Assembly: GCA_029243925.1 (NCBI GenBank)
Contig: JAQWRC010000225.1
Coordinates: forward strand, 1-14,606
Direction of reading: 5' to 3'
DNA: 14,606 bases
Origin: Phycisphaerales bacterium
Lineage (GTDB): Bacteria; Planctomycetota; Phycisphaerae; Phycisphaerales; SM1A02
Numbering within the stretch: the first letter of the stretch is position 1; each line of letters opens with the position of its first letter. The notes under the pieces were generated by a model. The model made no database searches. It saw only the letters and a program-made list of their open reading frames with translations, and was not told where the DNA came from. The position numbers were made by a program, and so were the translations under genes. Below are positions 1-8,218 of this stretch, one piece after another.

Positions 1-413
1 CTGTCCAACTGCTCCACATCGTGGCTGCTGTGCACGACCGAACTGAAGAACCAGGGCAGCAGCAGCGCCCAGGGCAGAAGAGCCACAAACCAGACCGCGA
101 TGGATATATAGAGTGCGCCCCAGAGGTACCGTGCAACTCGTTCCGTATTGCCTGCTCCCATGTGCTGGCTTACCCAGGTATTGACGACGACCATCGCACC
201 CATTGCGAATGCCATTGGAGTGAATGCCCAGATGCCACCATTGCCTTGGGCAGCCAGCTCAAGTGGGCCGACCTGCCCAACCATGAGTTTGTCGACGAAT
301 TGCATGACCGTGTAGCTGGTCATCGTGATGATGATGGGCCACGCCTGTGTCCAGACTTCAAGCAGCGGATGTCGAACAGCCGTGAGATCGGGCGTAGGGA
401 TATCGTCACTCAT
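1..413 (-). CDS. MATE family efflux transporter, N-terminal part (truncated by window edge)
   Basis: Reading the minus strand from the ATG at 413 gives 137 residues with no stop before the window edge, so only the N-terminal third of a usual 440-480 residue MATE protein is present. MATE proteins are inner-membrane antiporters that export cationic drugs or metabolites using Na+ or H+ gradients. The first helix with the family-typical run FVDKLMVGQVGPLELAA is at residues 39-55, followed by a small-residue-rich helix at about 62-78, the VSQHMGAGN motif at 81-89, and a third hydrophobic segment at about 98-123. The start follows the stop of the SGNH/cupredoxin gene by 10 bp, so it is probably the last visible gene of that operon. 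No strong SD is visible. The family is clear; the substrate cannot be read from the sequence. Confidence 0.85.
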   Translation of the reverse strand, partial: MSDDIPTPDLTAVRHPLLEVWTQAWPIIITMTSYTVMQFVDKLMVGQVGPLELAAQGNGGIWAFTPMAFAMGAMVVVNTWVSQHMGAGNTERVARYLWGALYISIAVWFVALLPWALLLPWFFSSVVHSSHDVEQLD

Positions 414-423
414 GTCGCCATGC

Positions 424-1830
424 TCAGTCGGTATTGCGTCGCACCGTCATGACCCCGTTCATCATCCGCCAATGTCCTGGGTAGGTGCAGATGATCGGAT
501 ATCGGCCCGGGCGTTGTGGTGCCATGAAGCGAAGCTCGCCCTCTTCGCCCAACTGCACCATCGGCATGACGTGCAGCACCTTCGGTGAATCGGGAACCCA
601 GTCCTTCTCCTTCGCTTCAGCCGTGGTCCCCATTGCTTCGCTTGCACTGCCAATGGCCCTCAATGAACCTGGTTTGCAGATCAGAAGATTGTGGGGTTGC
701 GCATCGGGGTTTGAAAGAATAAGACGAACTGGCTCACCAGCCATGACCTCGAATCGCGATGGCTCATACGTCATCTTGACCGGCACCACATCGATCCGGA
801 TCGTGTTGATGCCCACTGGATCCCCCACCGTCTCTGCAGAAAGATCATCGATCGCAGCCAATGCAGCCAAACGCACCGACTCTGGCTGCTCTTGGTCGGT
901 GTAGGGACGAAGCACTTCCAATGCGCTCTGGGCACGACCCGGTGATGCGGTCAAAAGAAACATCGCATTGCGCAATGCAGTGGAGTCGACGACCTCCTCG
1001 CGGGCAAGATCCTGCACCGTGGCCGTGACCTCATCCCAATGAGGTGCCAGCCGAACCACACGCCCCGGAGGCAAACCTTGTTGTGGCGCAGACAGAGGAC
1101 GCAGTGGAACCTCTCCACGCAGCATGTCGACTTCCAGCGATGGTGTCGGAGAAGCCGCTGAAGACGCGGGTCGCTGCAAGCCAAAGTCTGGATCCTCATC
1201 CGTCCACCCGAGTTGCCAGAGCAGATCCGCTGCTGCAAGTTGACGACCACTTGCATTCAAATGCAAGCCATCATGAATCGACCCGCTTGATCCCAACTGC
1301 TGCTGAGCCATCGTCAACGACCCATGCAGATCGATCAGGTGGCATCCACGTCGCGTCGCCACTTCAGTGATCACATCGGCATACCGTCCAACCACGACCG
1401 CGTGATTCAAACCGGTGGTTCGATCTTCGTGAGCCCCGGCCCCTGGTGGAGCTGGGGTGACCAGCACAACACGGTCAGTGGGCAACGCGTCGATAATCGC
1501 ATCAAGACGATCACGAAACTGACTGAGATAGGCATCGCCGCGGATCGAATCGATCAGACCGGTACACACCACGATGAGATCTTGTGCTCCTGCTTCATCG
1601 GGGAGTTCTATGAATGCCGCTTCATTTCCTTCCTTGCCATAGGCGTACACCGTTGCCCCTGACGCCTCCACTGCTGTTACAAACTCGTCCTCTGCTGCGA
1701 GATCCGCGGCAAGACGATCGCCGATGACATGAACTCGACTTCCCTGAACCAGTTTCGGCTCGGGACGTGCTCCATATGCAGCGGTGGTGGCCAGGACGAC
1801 ACTCAGCAGAGCTGGCAACAACGACATCAT
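424..1830 (-). CDS. exported protein: degenerate SGNH-hydrolase-like domain fused to azurin-like cupredoxin
   Basis: 468 residues. Residues 1-20 form a signal peptide (hydrophobic stretch MMSLLPALLSVVLATTA, then AYGA), which predicts periplasmic export. Residues 30-208 resemble an SGNH/GDSL hydrolase: block I is VIGDRLA (35-41) and block V is DGLHLNASG (187-195) with the Asp-His pair at D187 and H190. The expected nucleophilic Ser after GD is Arg39, so hydrolase activity is doubtful. Residues 260-335 are helical and HEAT-like. Residues 340-462 form a type-1 copper (azurin/auracyanin-like) domain with all ligands visible: H380 in QPHN, C448 and H453 in CTYPGHW, and M457 nine residues after the Cys as in azurin. 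Its start codon overlaps the stop of the upstream cytochrome gene (ATGA, 1827-1830), indicating translational coupling. Such cupredoxin domains commonly accompany PVC cytochromes. I infer an electron-carrier role next to that protein. Confidence 0.85.
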   Translation of the reverse strand: MMSLLPALLSVVLATTAAYGARPEPKLVQGSRVHVIGDRLAADLAAEDEFVTAVEASGATVYAYGKEGNEAAFIELPDEAGAQDLIVVCTGLIDSIRGDAYLSQFRDRLDAIIDALPTDRVVLVTPAPPGAGAHEDRTTGLNHAVVVGRYADVITEVATRRGCHLIDLHGSLTMAQQQLGSSGSIHDGLHLNASGRQLAAADLLWQLGWTDEDPDFGLQRPASSAASPTPSLEVDMLRGEVPLRPLSAPQQGLPPGRVVRLAPHWDEVTATVQDLAREEVVDSTALRNAMFLLTASPGRAQSALEVLRPYTDQEQPESVRLAALAAIDDLSAETVGDPVGINTIRIDVVPVKMTYEPSRFEVMAGEPVRLILSNPDAQPHNLLICKPGSLRAIGSASEAMGTTAEAKEKDWVPDSPKVLHVMPMVQLGEEGELRFMAPQRPGRYPIICTYPGHWRMMNGVMTVRRNTD

Positions 1831-4800
1831 CGGGGAGCACCACCCTGCGTGGTGGACAAGTACTCCACGATGTCGCGGACTTCGCGTACTGAAAGATGAT
1901 CAGTCATGGCAGGCATCGCCGTGACATCACCATATCCTTCCGCCACCGTGGCTCCGGGATCGACGATTGACTCTAGGAGCTCAGATCGATCCAGTCGGTG
2001 GCCTGCATCGGAAAGATCCGGCCCAGCCGTGCCACCATGCCCATCAATCGCATGGCACCGCAAGCATGCGGCCGCGGCGTGATACCGCACGAGTTTTCGC
2101 CCCCGCTCAGCATCTCCTCCCTTGAGTGCATTTGAATAGGCGAATGCTGGATCACGCTCTTGATCAAGCACCATCGCATCAAGAAACCGGAGCGTGTCTT
2201 CACTGCGATTTCGAAGCGATTCACGGATTTCAAGATGCAGCTCGGCAGGCTGCTCCCCGCTGGCGGATTGACTGTAGAGATTCGCAATCAAACGATCTGC
2301 GCCGGAAACCCGCAATGAACCAAGCACTTCGATCGCGCCCTGCTTTCGCAGCAGTGAGCCAATATTCAGATCACGCTGCACCCAATCAAATGCCGCCTCT
2401 GGATCATCCTCGGCAAGCAGTCGCAAGCCAGCGATGTGCAGCTGATCATCATCCTCATCAACTGCGATACGAATGACTTCTTCACGCTGCTGCTCATCTC
2501 GAATCAGTTGATGCAGACTGGCGATGCGATCCCGGGAGGCACCATTCCAATCACGAAGTGTCTCCTGCACCATACGATCATCAAGCGTGATGGATTCTTC
2601 GACCGCAAGTTCACGTGCCGCCGTCGCAACCGATGCGTCCTGAGCACCGGCCAGCAATGGCAATGTCCTGGATAAGACCAATCGCCATTCTGCTTCATGC
2701 CGGTCATCTGCGTCCACGGGCCGATAGGCTCCATTGACACGATCTCGCACGGATGGCTCCACCCAATCAGCGAGCGCTGCAAGGGATTCGAGGCGAATCG
2801 CCGTGGAATGTCCCTCGTGCATCGCTACGTCAGCCAGTGCAGCAGCATCTTGCGGGCGACCTGACCTCATGGTGGCATTGATTGCACGGCGGAGCATTGC
2901 GGCCTGTGATGGGGTTGCCTCCGTCACGCCGTCTCCCGAACGGAACTCTTCGATGCGCTCAGCCAAAGCAGGCATGCCTGCTTCGATCGGCTCGTCGTTG
3001 ATGGCCCGTGCCGCCTCCGCAGCAATGTGCGGATCGGGATCATGAAGGAACAACTCCACAGCGGGATCCTGGCTCCTCCGCAGGGCAAGTAGGACGGCAA
3101 GCCGAACAGATGCAAACTCATCTCTTGAATACTCGAGCAGTGCCTCACGGTCCTCCATCCAGGTCAGCGCCATGACACCGGCGTGGCGAAGCAGCGCATC
3201 CTCATTGTCATTCGTGATGAGCATCTCAATGATCGCGTCCATTCCCGCATGATGCTTCAGACGACCAACAGCCATGGACGCGTGATACACGACGCGAGGC
3301 TCTTCATCGAAAATGAGTTCCGTTGCTCGCTCCGACGCTGGCTGGTAGCCGGACTCGCCAAGCACCTTGATCGCCTGCCCGCGAACCTCACGATCAGGAT
3401 CATCAAGCAGTTCCAGAACGGAAGCCATGGGATGCTTCGGATCCGTCTGTGAATAGGTTGTCGTTCGAGCCAGCATGCCCAAACCCCAGATGGCATGCAA
3501 TCTCGCCAACGGTGAGCCGGCTCTCGCTGTTGCAGCGTAGATCTCAACCGCTTCCTGGCCATGTGCAGCCAAGGCAAACTGCGCTTGAAGCCTGATGCGC
3601 TGATCTGCATGCCCAAGCAGTCGCCCCAAATCGGGTTTCGGCAGCGTGTCCATGCCGCGGGCCACCAGTTGTCCCGCTTCCTTGATGCGGCGGTCTTTCA
3701 CATGATCCGGATCATGCGCAGCGAGTATGCGTCCGTTGTCGTTGTTCACCCAGCCTTCGACCCAGTCGGATATGTACATCCTTCCATCCCAGCCGAAATC
3801 AACATCCGTGCAAAGCACACCGGAGACGAAGGGGTGCACATCCGTAATGGCGTACCCCGCACCAACTGGCTCCACTGCAAAGGACAGGACCCGACTGTGT
3901 TGCGGTGATCCGGTGAAGTCGCAAAGGAAGAAGTGATCGTCGTACCGTTCATCGAGTCCGAGTCCCGGGTAATGCACGAATCCCGAAGGGCCACTGGTGA
4001 CATTCGTCACCGGAGGAATTATCCACGCGGGCTGATGATCATGTCGCTCTTTCCAGATGCCTTCCTGATTCCAAGGCCCACGCAAATTCGGTTCACCGAG
4101 ACTTTGGTATTCCATACGCCAACCGGTTCGGCCGCCTTCAGCCACATGTACAAGACGGGCGCGATCACCGCCGTCGGAGTTGTTGTCTCCAGTAAAGAGT
4201 GTTCCGTAATTATCAAATGCTATTTCCTGTGGGTTGCGCAAGCCCGTATGGAATACTTCGAGATTCGAACCGTCGGGATCACAACGAAAGACCGCTCCCG
4301 AGGTCGGGTCAAAAAGGTGGTTGCCTTCACGGCTCATCACGTTGTAGCCTCGATCGCCGATCGACCAGTACAAGCGCCCGTCCGGACCCCATGTCAATCC
4401 ATGCATGTCATGACCGCGCAGTGCGATGCGAACTCCGAAACCCTCAAGCATGGACTCCTGCACATCCGCGACATCATCGCCATCGGTATCTTCAAGTCGC
4501 CAAAGGTGTGGGATATTCGTGTAATAGACCGAGTCGCCATGCACGAGCAAGCCCGATCCAGTGCCATCCAGCGGGTCGTTGTATCCATCCGAGAAGATCG
4601 TCGACGTGTCCGCATACCCATCACGGTCGCTGTCCGTGACCAACCGAATACGATCTTCGTACCGGGTGAAATGATCCATGCCGCCATCAAACTTATGAGC
4701 CCACTTTTCATACATGGCGAGACGGTCGGCGTTCGACTGCAGCGCAATGTCATCCAGATTCCAATACGACTGCGCGCGGGAATCCTCCACGCCTCGTTCC

Positions 4801-4979
4801 TGCCTCGCCGTCTCGGCAATGTAGATGCGGCCGGTCGTGTCAATGCAGAACGCCACGGGATCGATCAGAAGCGGATCCTCTGCCCAGGTTTCGACGACCA
4901 CTCCCTCAACCGGCTTGGGGCCTGGCTCACCGTCTGCACCGAGCAGCAGCGCTGAAACGATTGGAATTAGCGTGATCAT
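1827..4979 (-). CDS. PVC-type secreted dehydrogenase-like protein: beta-propeller, HEAT repeats, C-terminal cytochrome c
   Basis: 1050 residues from the ATG at 4979, with in-frame alternatives at 4991 and 5021. The start at 4979 puts a hydrophobic segment (MITLIPIVSALLLG) at the N-terminus as a signal peptide; only the 5021 start adds a basic residue before it. Residues about 25-425 form the PVC beta-propeller/dehydrogenase-like domain, with calcium-loop-like Asp motifs (TDSDRDGYAD at 115-124, DTDGDDVAD at 164-172). Residues about 445-930 are helical HEAT-like repeats (for example DPDREVRGQAIKVLG). The C-terminus is a monohaem cytochrome c domain with CLRCH at 972-976 and a likely distal Met in TAMPAM at 1020-1025. 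Members of this large planctomycete/verrucomicrobial family are exported and thought to oxidise sugars or similar compounds, but the substrate is unknown. It is first in a minus-strand operon with the cupredoxin protein, a plausible electron acceptor. The C-terminal domain is shorter than usual (see findings). Confidence 0.88.
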   Translation of the reverse strand: MITLIPIVSALLLGADGEPGPKPVEGVVVETWAEDPLLIDPVAFCIDTTGRIYIAETARQERGVEDSRAQSYWNLDDIALQSNADRLAMYEKWAHKFDGGMDHFTRYEDRIRLVTDSDRDGYADTSTIFSDGYNDPLDGTGSGLLVHGDSVYYTNIPHLWRLEDTDGDDVADVQESMLEGFGVRIALRGHDMHGLTWGPDGRLYWSIGDRGYNVMSREGNHLFDPTSGAVFRCDPDGSNLEVFHTGLRNPQEIAFDNYGTLFTGDNNSDGGDRARLVHVAEGGRTGWRMEYQSLGEPNLRGPWNQEGIWKERHDHQPAWIIPPVTNVTSGPSGFVHYPGLGLDERYDDHFFLCDFTGSPQHSRVLSFAVEPVGAGYAITDVHPFVSGVLCTDVDFGWDGRMYISDWVEGWVNNDNGRILAAHDPDHVKDRRIKEAGQLVARGMDTLPKPDLGRLLGHADQRIRLQAQFALAAHGQEAVEIYAATARAGSPLARLHAIWGLGMLARTTTYSQTDPKHPMASVLELLDDPDREVRGQAIKVLGESGYQPASERATELIFDEEPRVVYHASMAVGRLKHHAGMDAIIEMLITNDNEDALLRHAGVMALTWMEDREALLEYSRDEFASVRLAVLLALRRSQDPAVELFLHDPDPHIAAEAARAINDEPIEAGMPALAERIEEFRSGDGVTEATPSQAAMLRRAINATMRSGRPQDAAALADVAMHEGHSTAIRLESLAALADWVEPSVRDRVNGAYRPVDADDRHEAEWRLVLSRTLPLLAGAQDASVATAARELAVEESITLDDRMVQETLRDWNGASRDRIASLHQLIRDEQQREEVIRIAVDEDDDQLHIAGLRLLAEDDPEAAFDWVQRDLNIGSLLRKQGAIEVLGSLRVSGADRLIANLYSQSASGEQPAELHLEIRESLRNRSEDTLRFLDAMVLDQERDPAFAYSNALKGGDAERGRKLVRYHAAAACLRCHAIDGHGGTAGPDLSDAGHRLDRSELLESIVDPGATVAEGYGDVTAMPAMTDHLSVREVRDIVEYLSTTQGGAPR

Positions 4980-5019
4980 GTCATGGACCATAGCAGCCTT
5001 CGGCGCACATGGGGATAGC
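4980..5019. promoter_or_regulatory. very short divergent intergenic region
   Basis: Only about 40 bp separate the chosen starts of the minus-strand cytochrome gene and the plus-strand permease gene. I see no convincing -35/-10 pair for either direction inside it. Both promoters would have to lie here or within the neighbouring coding sequence. GGGG at 5011-5014 may act as a weak SD for the permease start at 5020. Confidence 0.3.
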
Positions 5020-6327
5020 ATGCTCGCAATGGACGATCAGAAGCAGAAACCGCTGACCCGAACCATTGGCACAGGGGGCGCAGTCCTTCTGGGCCTCGGC
5101 TCGATCGTCGGCACGGGGGCCTTCGTAAGCATTGCGCTCGCAACGGCACACTCCGGCCTCTGGGTGCTGGCGGCAATTGCGATCGCCACCATGACCGCGA
5201 CGTGCAATGGACTGAGCAGCGCACAACTTGCATCCACCTACCCGGTCAGTGGAGGAACGTATGAATACGCCACTCGACTGATTTCGCCCAGTGCCGGATT
5301 CAGTGCTGGGTGGCTCTTCCTGTGCGCAAAGTCCGCTTCGGCGGCCGCAGCAGCGCTCGGAGCAAGCGCCTATGCGTTGTCCCTGCTGGGCCAACCGGAT
5401 TCCACAATGGGCAGATATGCAGCGGTCATTCTGCTTGCATTGATCGCATGCACGGTCATGAGGGGCCTGCGACGGAGTGTCATGGTCACCGCTGTCATGC
5501 TGGCCATAGCGTGCATTGGAGTCATCGTGTTTCTGCTCGCATGCATTGATACTGGACAGAGCGACAAGTCCATGCTCGCAGTTCCACATGCCCCAGGCAT
5601 ACCGGAAGCGGCGGCATTGATGTTCGTTGCATTTACTGGATACGGCCGCATCGCAACTCTTGGGGAAGAAGTTCGAGACCCCGCTCGAGCAATCCCCAAA
5701 GCGATCATCATCACGTTGGTCATTGCCGCCACCATGTACATGGCCATTGGATGGGCTGTCGCTTCCACCGCCATGCCACATGATCTATCCGTCGGCGAAG
5801 GTGCATTGAACCCACTGGAAGCAATCACGAATCGAACATGGGGCCCTGCTGCTGGCGCCATCGTTGCCATCGCAGCGATTGCTGCCATGATCGGGGTACT
5901 GCTCAATCTCATCCTGGGTCTTTCTCGAGTTGTGCTGGCAATGGCCCGCCGGGGTGACATGCCTGAATCCTTCGCGAAGGTTCGAACCGAATCGTCGACG
6001 CCGAACACTGCAGCGATTGCCGTCACCGTCATCATCGGAGTGCTGATCTTGATTGGTGATTTTGCGTTTGCGTGGTCACTGAGCGCATTTACGGTTCTGA
6101 TCTATTACGCATTGACCAATCTTGCCGCATTACGACTCAAGAACCATGAACGTTCGCTGCCACAATGGATCGCCGTACTTGGGCTTCTGTTCTGCTGTGC
6201 ACTGGCATTCAGTGTGCCGCTTGCAACCTGGTCCATCGGACTTGGCGTACTTGCATCCGGATATCTCTGGCGATTCATCATGCAGCGAATTGCTGCGGCA
6301 CGTGCACGGGGACAGGTTCAACCTTGA
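5020..6327 (+). CDS. APC superfamily amino acid permease
   Basis: 435 residues from the ATG at 5020; a second in-frame ATG at 5029 is equally possible. The open frame extends 5' to 4825, but that part lies antisense to the cytochrome gene and is not membrane-like, so I excluded it. About 12 hydrophobic segments are visible. Helix 1 has the substrate-binding unwound motif GLGSIVGTGAF (25-35). Helix 6 and the loop after it carry the family signature FVAFTGYGRIATLGEEVRDP (202-221), followed by ARAIPKAI. The helix 8 region has SRVVLAMARRGDMP (302-315). This is the pattern of the COG0531-type APC family (amino acid or polyamine uptake or exchange at the inner membrane), and the length is normal. 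It is followed after 42-63 bp by an MFS gene on the same strand, so the two may be co-transcribed. Specificity cannot be assigned. Confidence 0.9.
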   Translation: MLAMDDQKQKPLTRTIGTGGAVLLGLGSIVGTGAFVSIALATAHSGLWVLAAIAIATMTATCNGLSSAQLASTYPVSGGTYEYATRLISPSAGFSAGWLFLCAKSASAAAAALGASAYALSLLGQPDSTMGRYAAVILLALIACTVMRGLRRSVMVTAVMLAIACIGVIVFLLACIDTGQSDKSMLAVPHAPGIPEAAALMFVAFTGYGRIATLGEEVRDPARAIPKAIIITLVIAATMYMAIGWAVASTAMPHDLSVGEGALNPLEAITNRTWGPAAGAIVAIAAIAAMIGVLLNLILGLSRVVLAMARRGDMPESFAKVRTESSTPNTAAIAVTVIIGVLILIGDFAFAWSLSAFTVLIYYALTNLAALRLKNHERSLPQWIAVLGLLFCCALAFSVPLATWSIGLGVLASGYLWRFIMQRIAAARARGQVQP

Positions 6328-6390
6328 TGGTGTAAAGTATCGATTCGATCTCCTCTTTTCTGCATTGAAGTGACCCAGAGTGCACGACAC

Positions 6391-7731
6391 ATGACACCGA
6401 TCTCCCTCACAAAAAACGAACTGAGCCAGGGGCGATGGTATGCATGGATCTTCTGGGGCGTGGTGGCGACATTCACCGTGTATGAGTTTTTCATCCGCGT
6501 GACCCCCAACGCTATTCTTGGGGAGTTGCAGGAGGATTTGAACGCGAGCCCTGGCTCGATCGCCTCATCCATGTCCGTCTACCTCTGGGTGTACGCACCG
6601 ATGCAGTTGTTGGTTGGCGTGCTGTTCGACCGCTATGGAACAAAGTACATCGTGTCGACTGCAGCCATGATCTGCGGCGTCGGCTGCATCATCTTTTCGC
6701 AGGCTGATGGTCTTGTTGCGGCGGGAGTTGGGCGTGGGTTCATTGGCATTGGATCCGCATTTGCATTCGTTGGTGCCGTTTACGTTGCAACCGTCTGGTT
6801 TCGCCCACATCAACTCGCCATGATCACCGGAATCACCGTGGCCGCGGGGATGATCGGAGATTCCATCGGGCAACTTCCAATCACCGAACTGGTTGCTATT
6901 TCAAGTTGGCAACAGGTCGTCTTCGCCTCAGGTCTGGTCGGACTTGGTATTGGATTCGTAATGCTCGTTGTCATTCCAAAACGACCCGCATGGTTCAAAG
7001 AACAGTTCGAGGAGGAACAGCTTGATCAGCCCAAGCGACCAGGGCTTGCAACGTGCCTCTCCTCGGTGCTGAAAAACAGACAGATTTGGCTCATCGGCGC
7101 CATCAGCGCAATTCTGTATCTCCCCATCAGCATTCTCGCTGCGCTTTGGGGCACAACCTATCTTGAGAAAACAATGGGAATCGATGCTGTTTCCAGCAGC
7201 ACACTCATAACCGCATTGCTCGTTGGATTCATGATTGGCTGCCCTGTTGTCGGGAAAGTGTCGGACCACTTCAGCAATCGAAAAATACCGCTGGCACTCG
7301 GAGCGGTCGGCGGATTCATCTCCATGGGGCTTTTCTTGCTCGCTCCACAGATGAACATGGGAACCATGTTGGCGATCATGTTCTTCATGGGCCTCTGCAC
7401 GAGTACGCAATCAATTGCGTTCGCCGTCGCGATTGAAATCAGCCCACGTTCACTAGCGGCAACGGCCGTTGGCGTCTGCAACTTTATTACGATGCTGGCT
7501 GCGGCAGGACTTCAAAATGCAATTGGCTGGATACTCAACGCTTTGATTCGCGATGGTGGCTCTCCCACCGCTGCTGCGGGCAAATCTGGAGCCAGCCACT
7601 CCTATGACAATGTCACGCCAGATGACTTCACGCTCGCGATGCTTGCACTTCCAGTGCTCTTTCTTGTCAGCATTGTGCTCTGCGTGCTGCTGAAGAGTGT
7701 GAGCAATGGCAAGGCAAGTGATGCTGCATGA
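6391..7731 (+). CDS. MFS transporter
   Basis: 446 residues from the ATG at 6391. A GTG at 6370 in the same frame would add seven residues; neither has a good SD. Twelve hydrophobic segments fit the major facilitator fold. Motif A between helices 2 and 3 is GVLFDRYGTKYIV (76-88), with its second-half echo GKVSDHFSNRKIP (288-300). A charged cytoplasmic loop separates the halves (about 196-229, rich in Glu, Lys and Pro). The N-terminal YAWIFWG...YEFFIRVTPN block resembles proteobacterial MFS permeases annotated as sugar-phosphate or anion permease-like, but that similarity does not fix the substrate. An extracytoplasmic Gly/Ser/Ala-rich loop (about 385-410) precedes the last helix. It follows the APC permease gene closely and is probably in the same transcript. 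No terminator is evident directly after the stop. Confidence 0.9.
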   Translation: MTPISLTKNELSQGRWYAWIFWGVVATFTVYEFFIRVTPNAILGELQEDLNASPGSIASSMSVYLWVYAPMQLLVGVLFDRYGTKYIVSTAAMICGVGCIIFSQADGLVAAGVGRGFIGIGSAFAFVGAVYVATVWFRPHQLAMITGITVAAGMIGDSIGQLPITELVAISSWQQVVFASGLVGLGIGFVMLVVIPKRPAWFKEQFEEEQLDQPKRPGLATCLSSVLKNRQIWLIGAISAILYLPISILAALWGTTYLEKTMGIDAVSSSTLITALLVGFMIGCPVVGKVSDHFSNRKIPLALGAVGGFISMGLFLLAPQMNMGTMLAIMFFMGLCTSTQSIAFAVAIEISPRSLAATAVGVCNFITMLAAAGLQNAIGWILNALIRDGGSPTAAAGKSGASHSYDNVTPDDFTLAMLALPVLFLVSIVLCVLLKSVSNGKASDAA

Positions 7732-7926
7732 TTACGGACGATCCGGGGCATCAGAAGATGGTGAGGCGGTCCGCGTCCAGTGGCAACAAAAACGACCACA
7801 GCGGTTGCAACTGCGAAATACACAATCCGCACCAGGCAATGGGAGGCGGATGAAATCGAAGAAACTCAACTGCTGCCGAAATCCGCAGCACTGGCACTGC
7901 AAACATTGGACTTTTGGCTGTTCCAC
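7732..7926 (-). CDS. possible small Cys-rich protein (64 residues), uncertain
   Basis: A 64-residue minus-strand frame starts with GTG at 7926, preceded by an AGGAG-like SD (complement of 7933-7937, spacing 6 nt). It ends with TAA directly against the MFS stop codon. Nine cysteines occur in two clusters: CLQCQCC at residues 8-14, and C35 with CNRCGRFCCH at 40-49. These resemble a zinc-ribbon-like arrangement. Against it being real: it is short, uses GTG, and antisense Cys codons arise easily from the frequent GCA triplets on the plus strand. I do not recognise a family. Confidence 0.2.
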   Translation of the reverse strand: MEQPKVQCLQCQCCGFRQQLSFFDFIRLPLPGADCVFRSCNRCGRFCCHWTRTASPSSDAPDRP

Positions 7927-8059
7927 GGCACTCTCCTGGCAACTGCGACTCGATCAGAAAAAAACGGGGGTTTCTCCTCTTATATACCTGCAAACAAAGG
8001 GTTTATAAGATTTATTTTGCTCAAAATAGCCGCTTGCTGCACCAAATAAGCCTATTTTT

Positions 8060-8205
8060 AACGGGTCCAGCCTCCATGGAGTACGTGGAGACTCTTCTGA
8101 AACTGATGTGCTGATGGGAGTTTCTCCGATACCCACCCTTCAAGGATGGCTAGTTCGTGCTCGCTGTGAGCATGATTTCACTCCGCCCGCTGCTTACTGC
8201 GGGAC
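8060..8205 (+). promoter_or_regulatory. possible structured 5' leader RNA of the small membrane protein gene
   Basis: Successive inverted repeats occur in the 170 bp before the start codon. GGAGACTC (8087-8094) pairs with GAGTTTCTCC (8118-8127) with a 2-nt bulge and a 23-nt loop. GGGT (8063-8066) can close around it with ACCC (8131-8134). CCACCC (8133-8138) pairs with GGATGG (8144-8149) with one mismatch. TGCTC/GAGCA (8158-8162/8168-8172) and CCCGC/GCGGG (8186-8190/8199-8203) follow, the last ending 15 nt before the SD. I do not recognise a known riboswitch family. Whether these helices form together is inference from visual pairing only. Confidence 0.3.
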
Positions 8206-8218
8206 TACATGGATTCGT

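Noticed and set aside
21..452. 143-codon plus-strand frame at the left end
   Set aside because: It is antisense to the MATE N-terminus, which has recognisable helices and motifs.
3933..4955. 340-codon open frame on the plus strand opposite the cytochrome gene
   Set aside because: It lies wholly antisense to a gene with clear family domains. The product shows no domain pattern, and long antisense frames are common opposite codon-biased genes.
4825..5019. N-terminal extension of the permease frame
   Set aside because: The extra 65 residues are Ser/Thr-rich, unlike APC N-termini, and overlap the cytochrome gene on the other strand.
4981..5781. 266-codon minus-strand frame opposite the APC permease
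   Set aside because: Composition is low-complexity and Cys/Asp/Gly-rich in a way expected of the reverse complement of a membrane protein; the plus strand has clear APC motifs.
7758..7853. 31-codon plus-strand ORF with a few Cys and His residues
   Set aside because: Too short, no SD, and no supporting context.
7955..7985. A-run followed by GGGGGTTTCTCC, considered as a terminator on either strand
   Set aside because: No stem of useful length accompanies the A/T-run in either direction.
7706..8049. Two plus-strand frames (7706-8008 and 7780-8049) after the MFS gene
   Set aside because: No SD for either, one overlaps the MFS gene end, and neither product has domain or membrane features. They could be remnants, but nothing supports this.
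8072..8081. Perfect palindrome CTCCATGGAG as an operator or hairpin
   Set aside because: A 10-bp palindrome with no spacer cannot form a hairpin loop, and with one copy there is no support for an operator.
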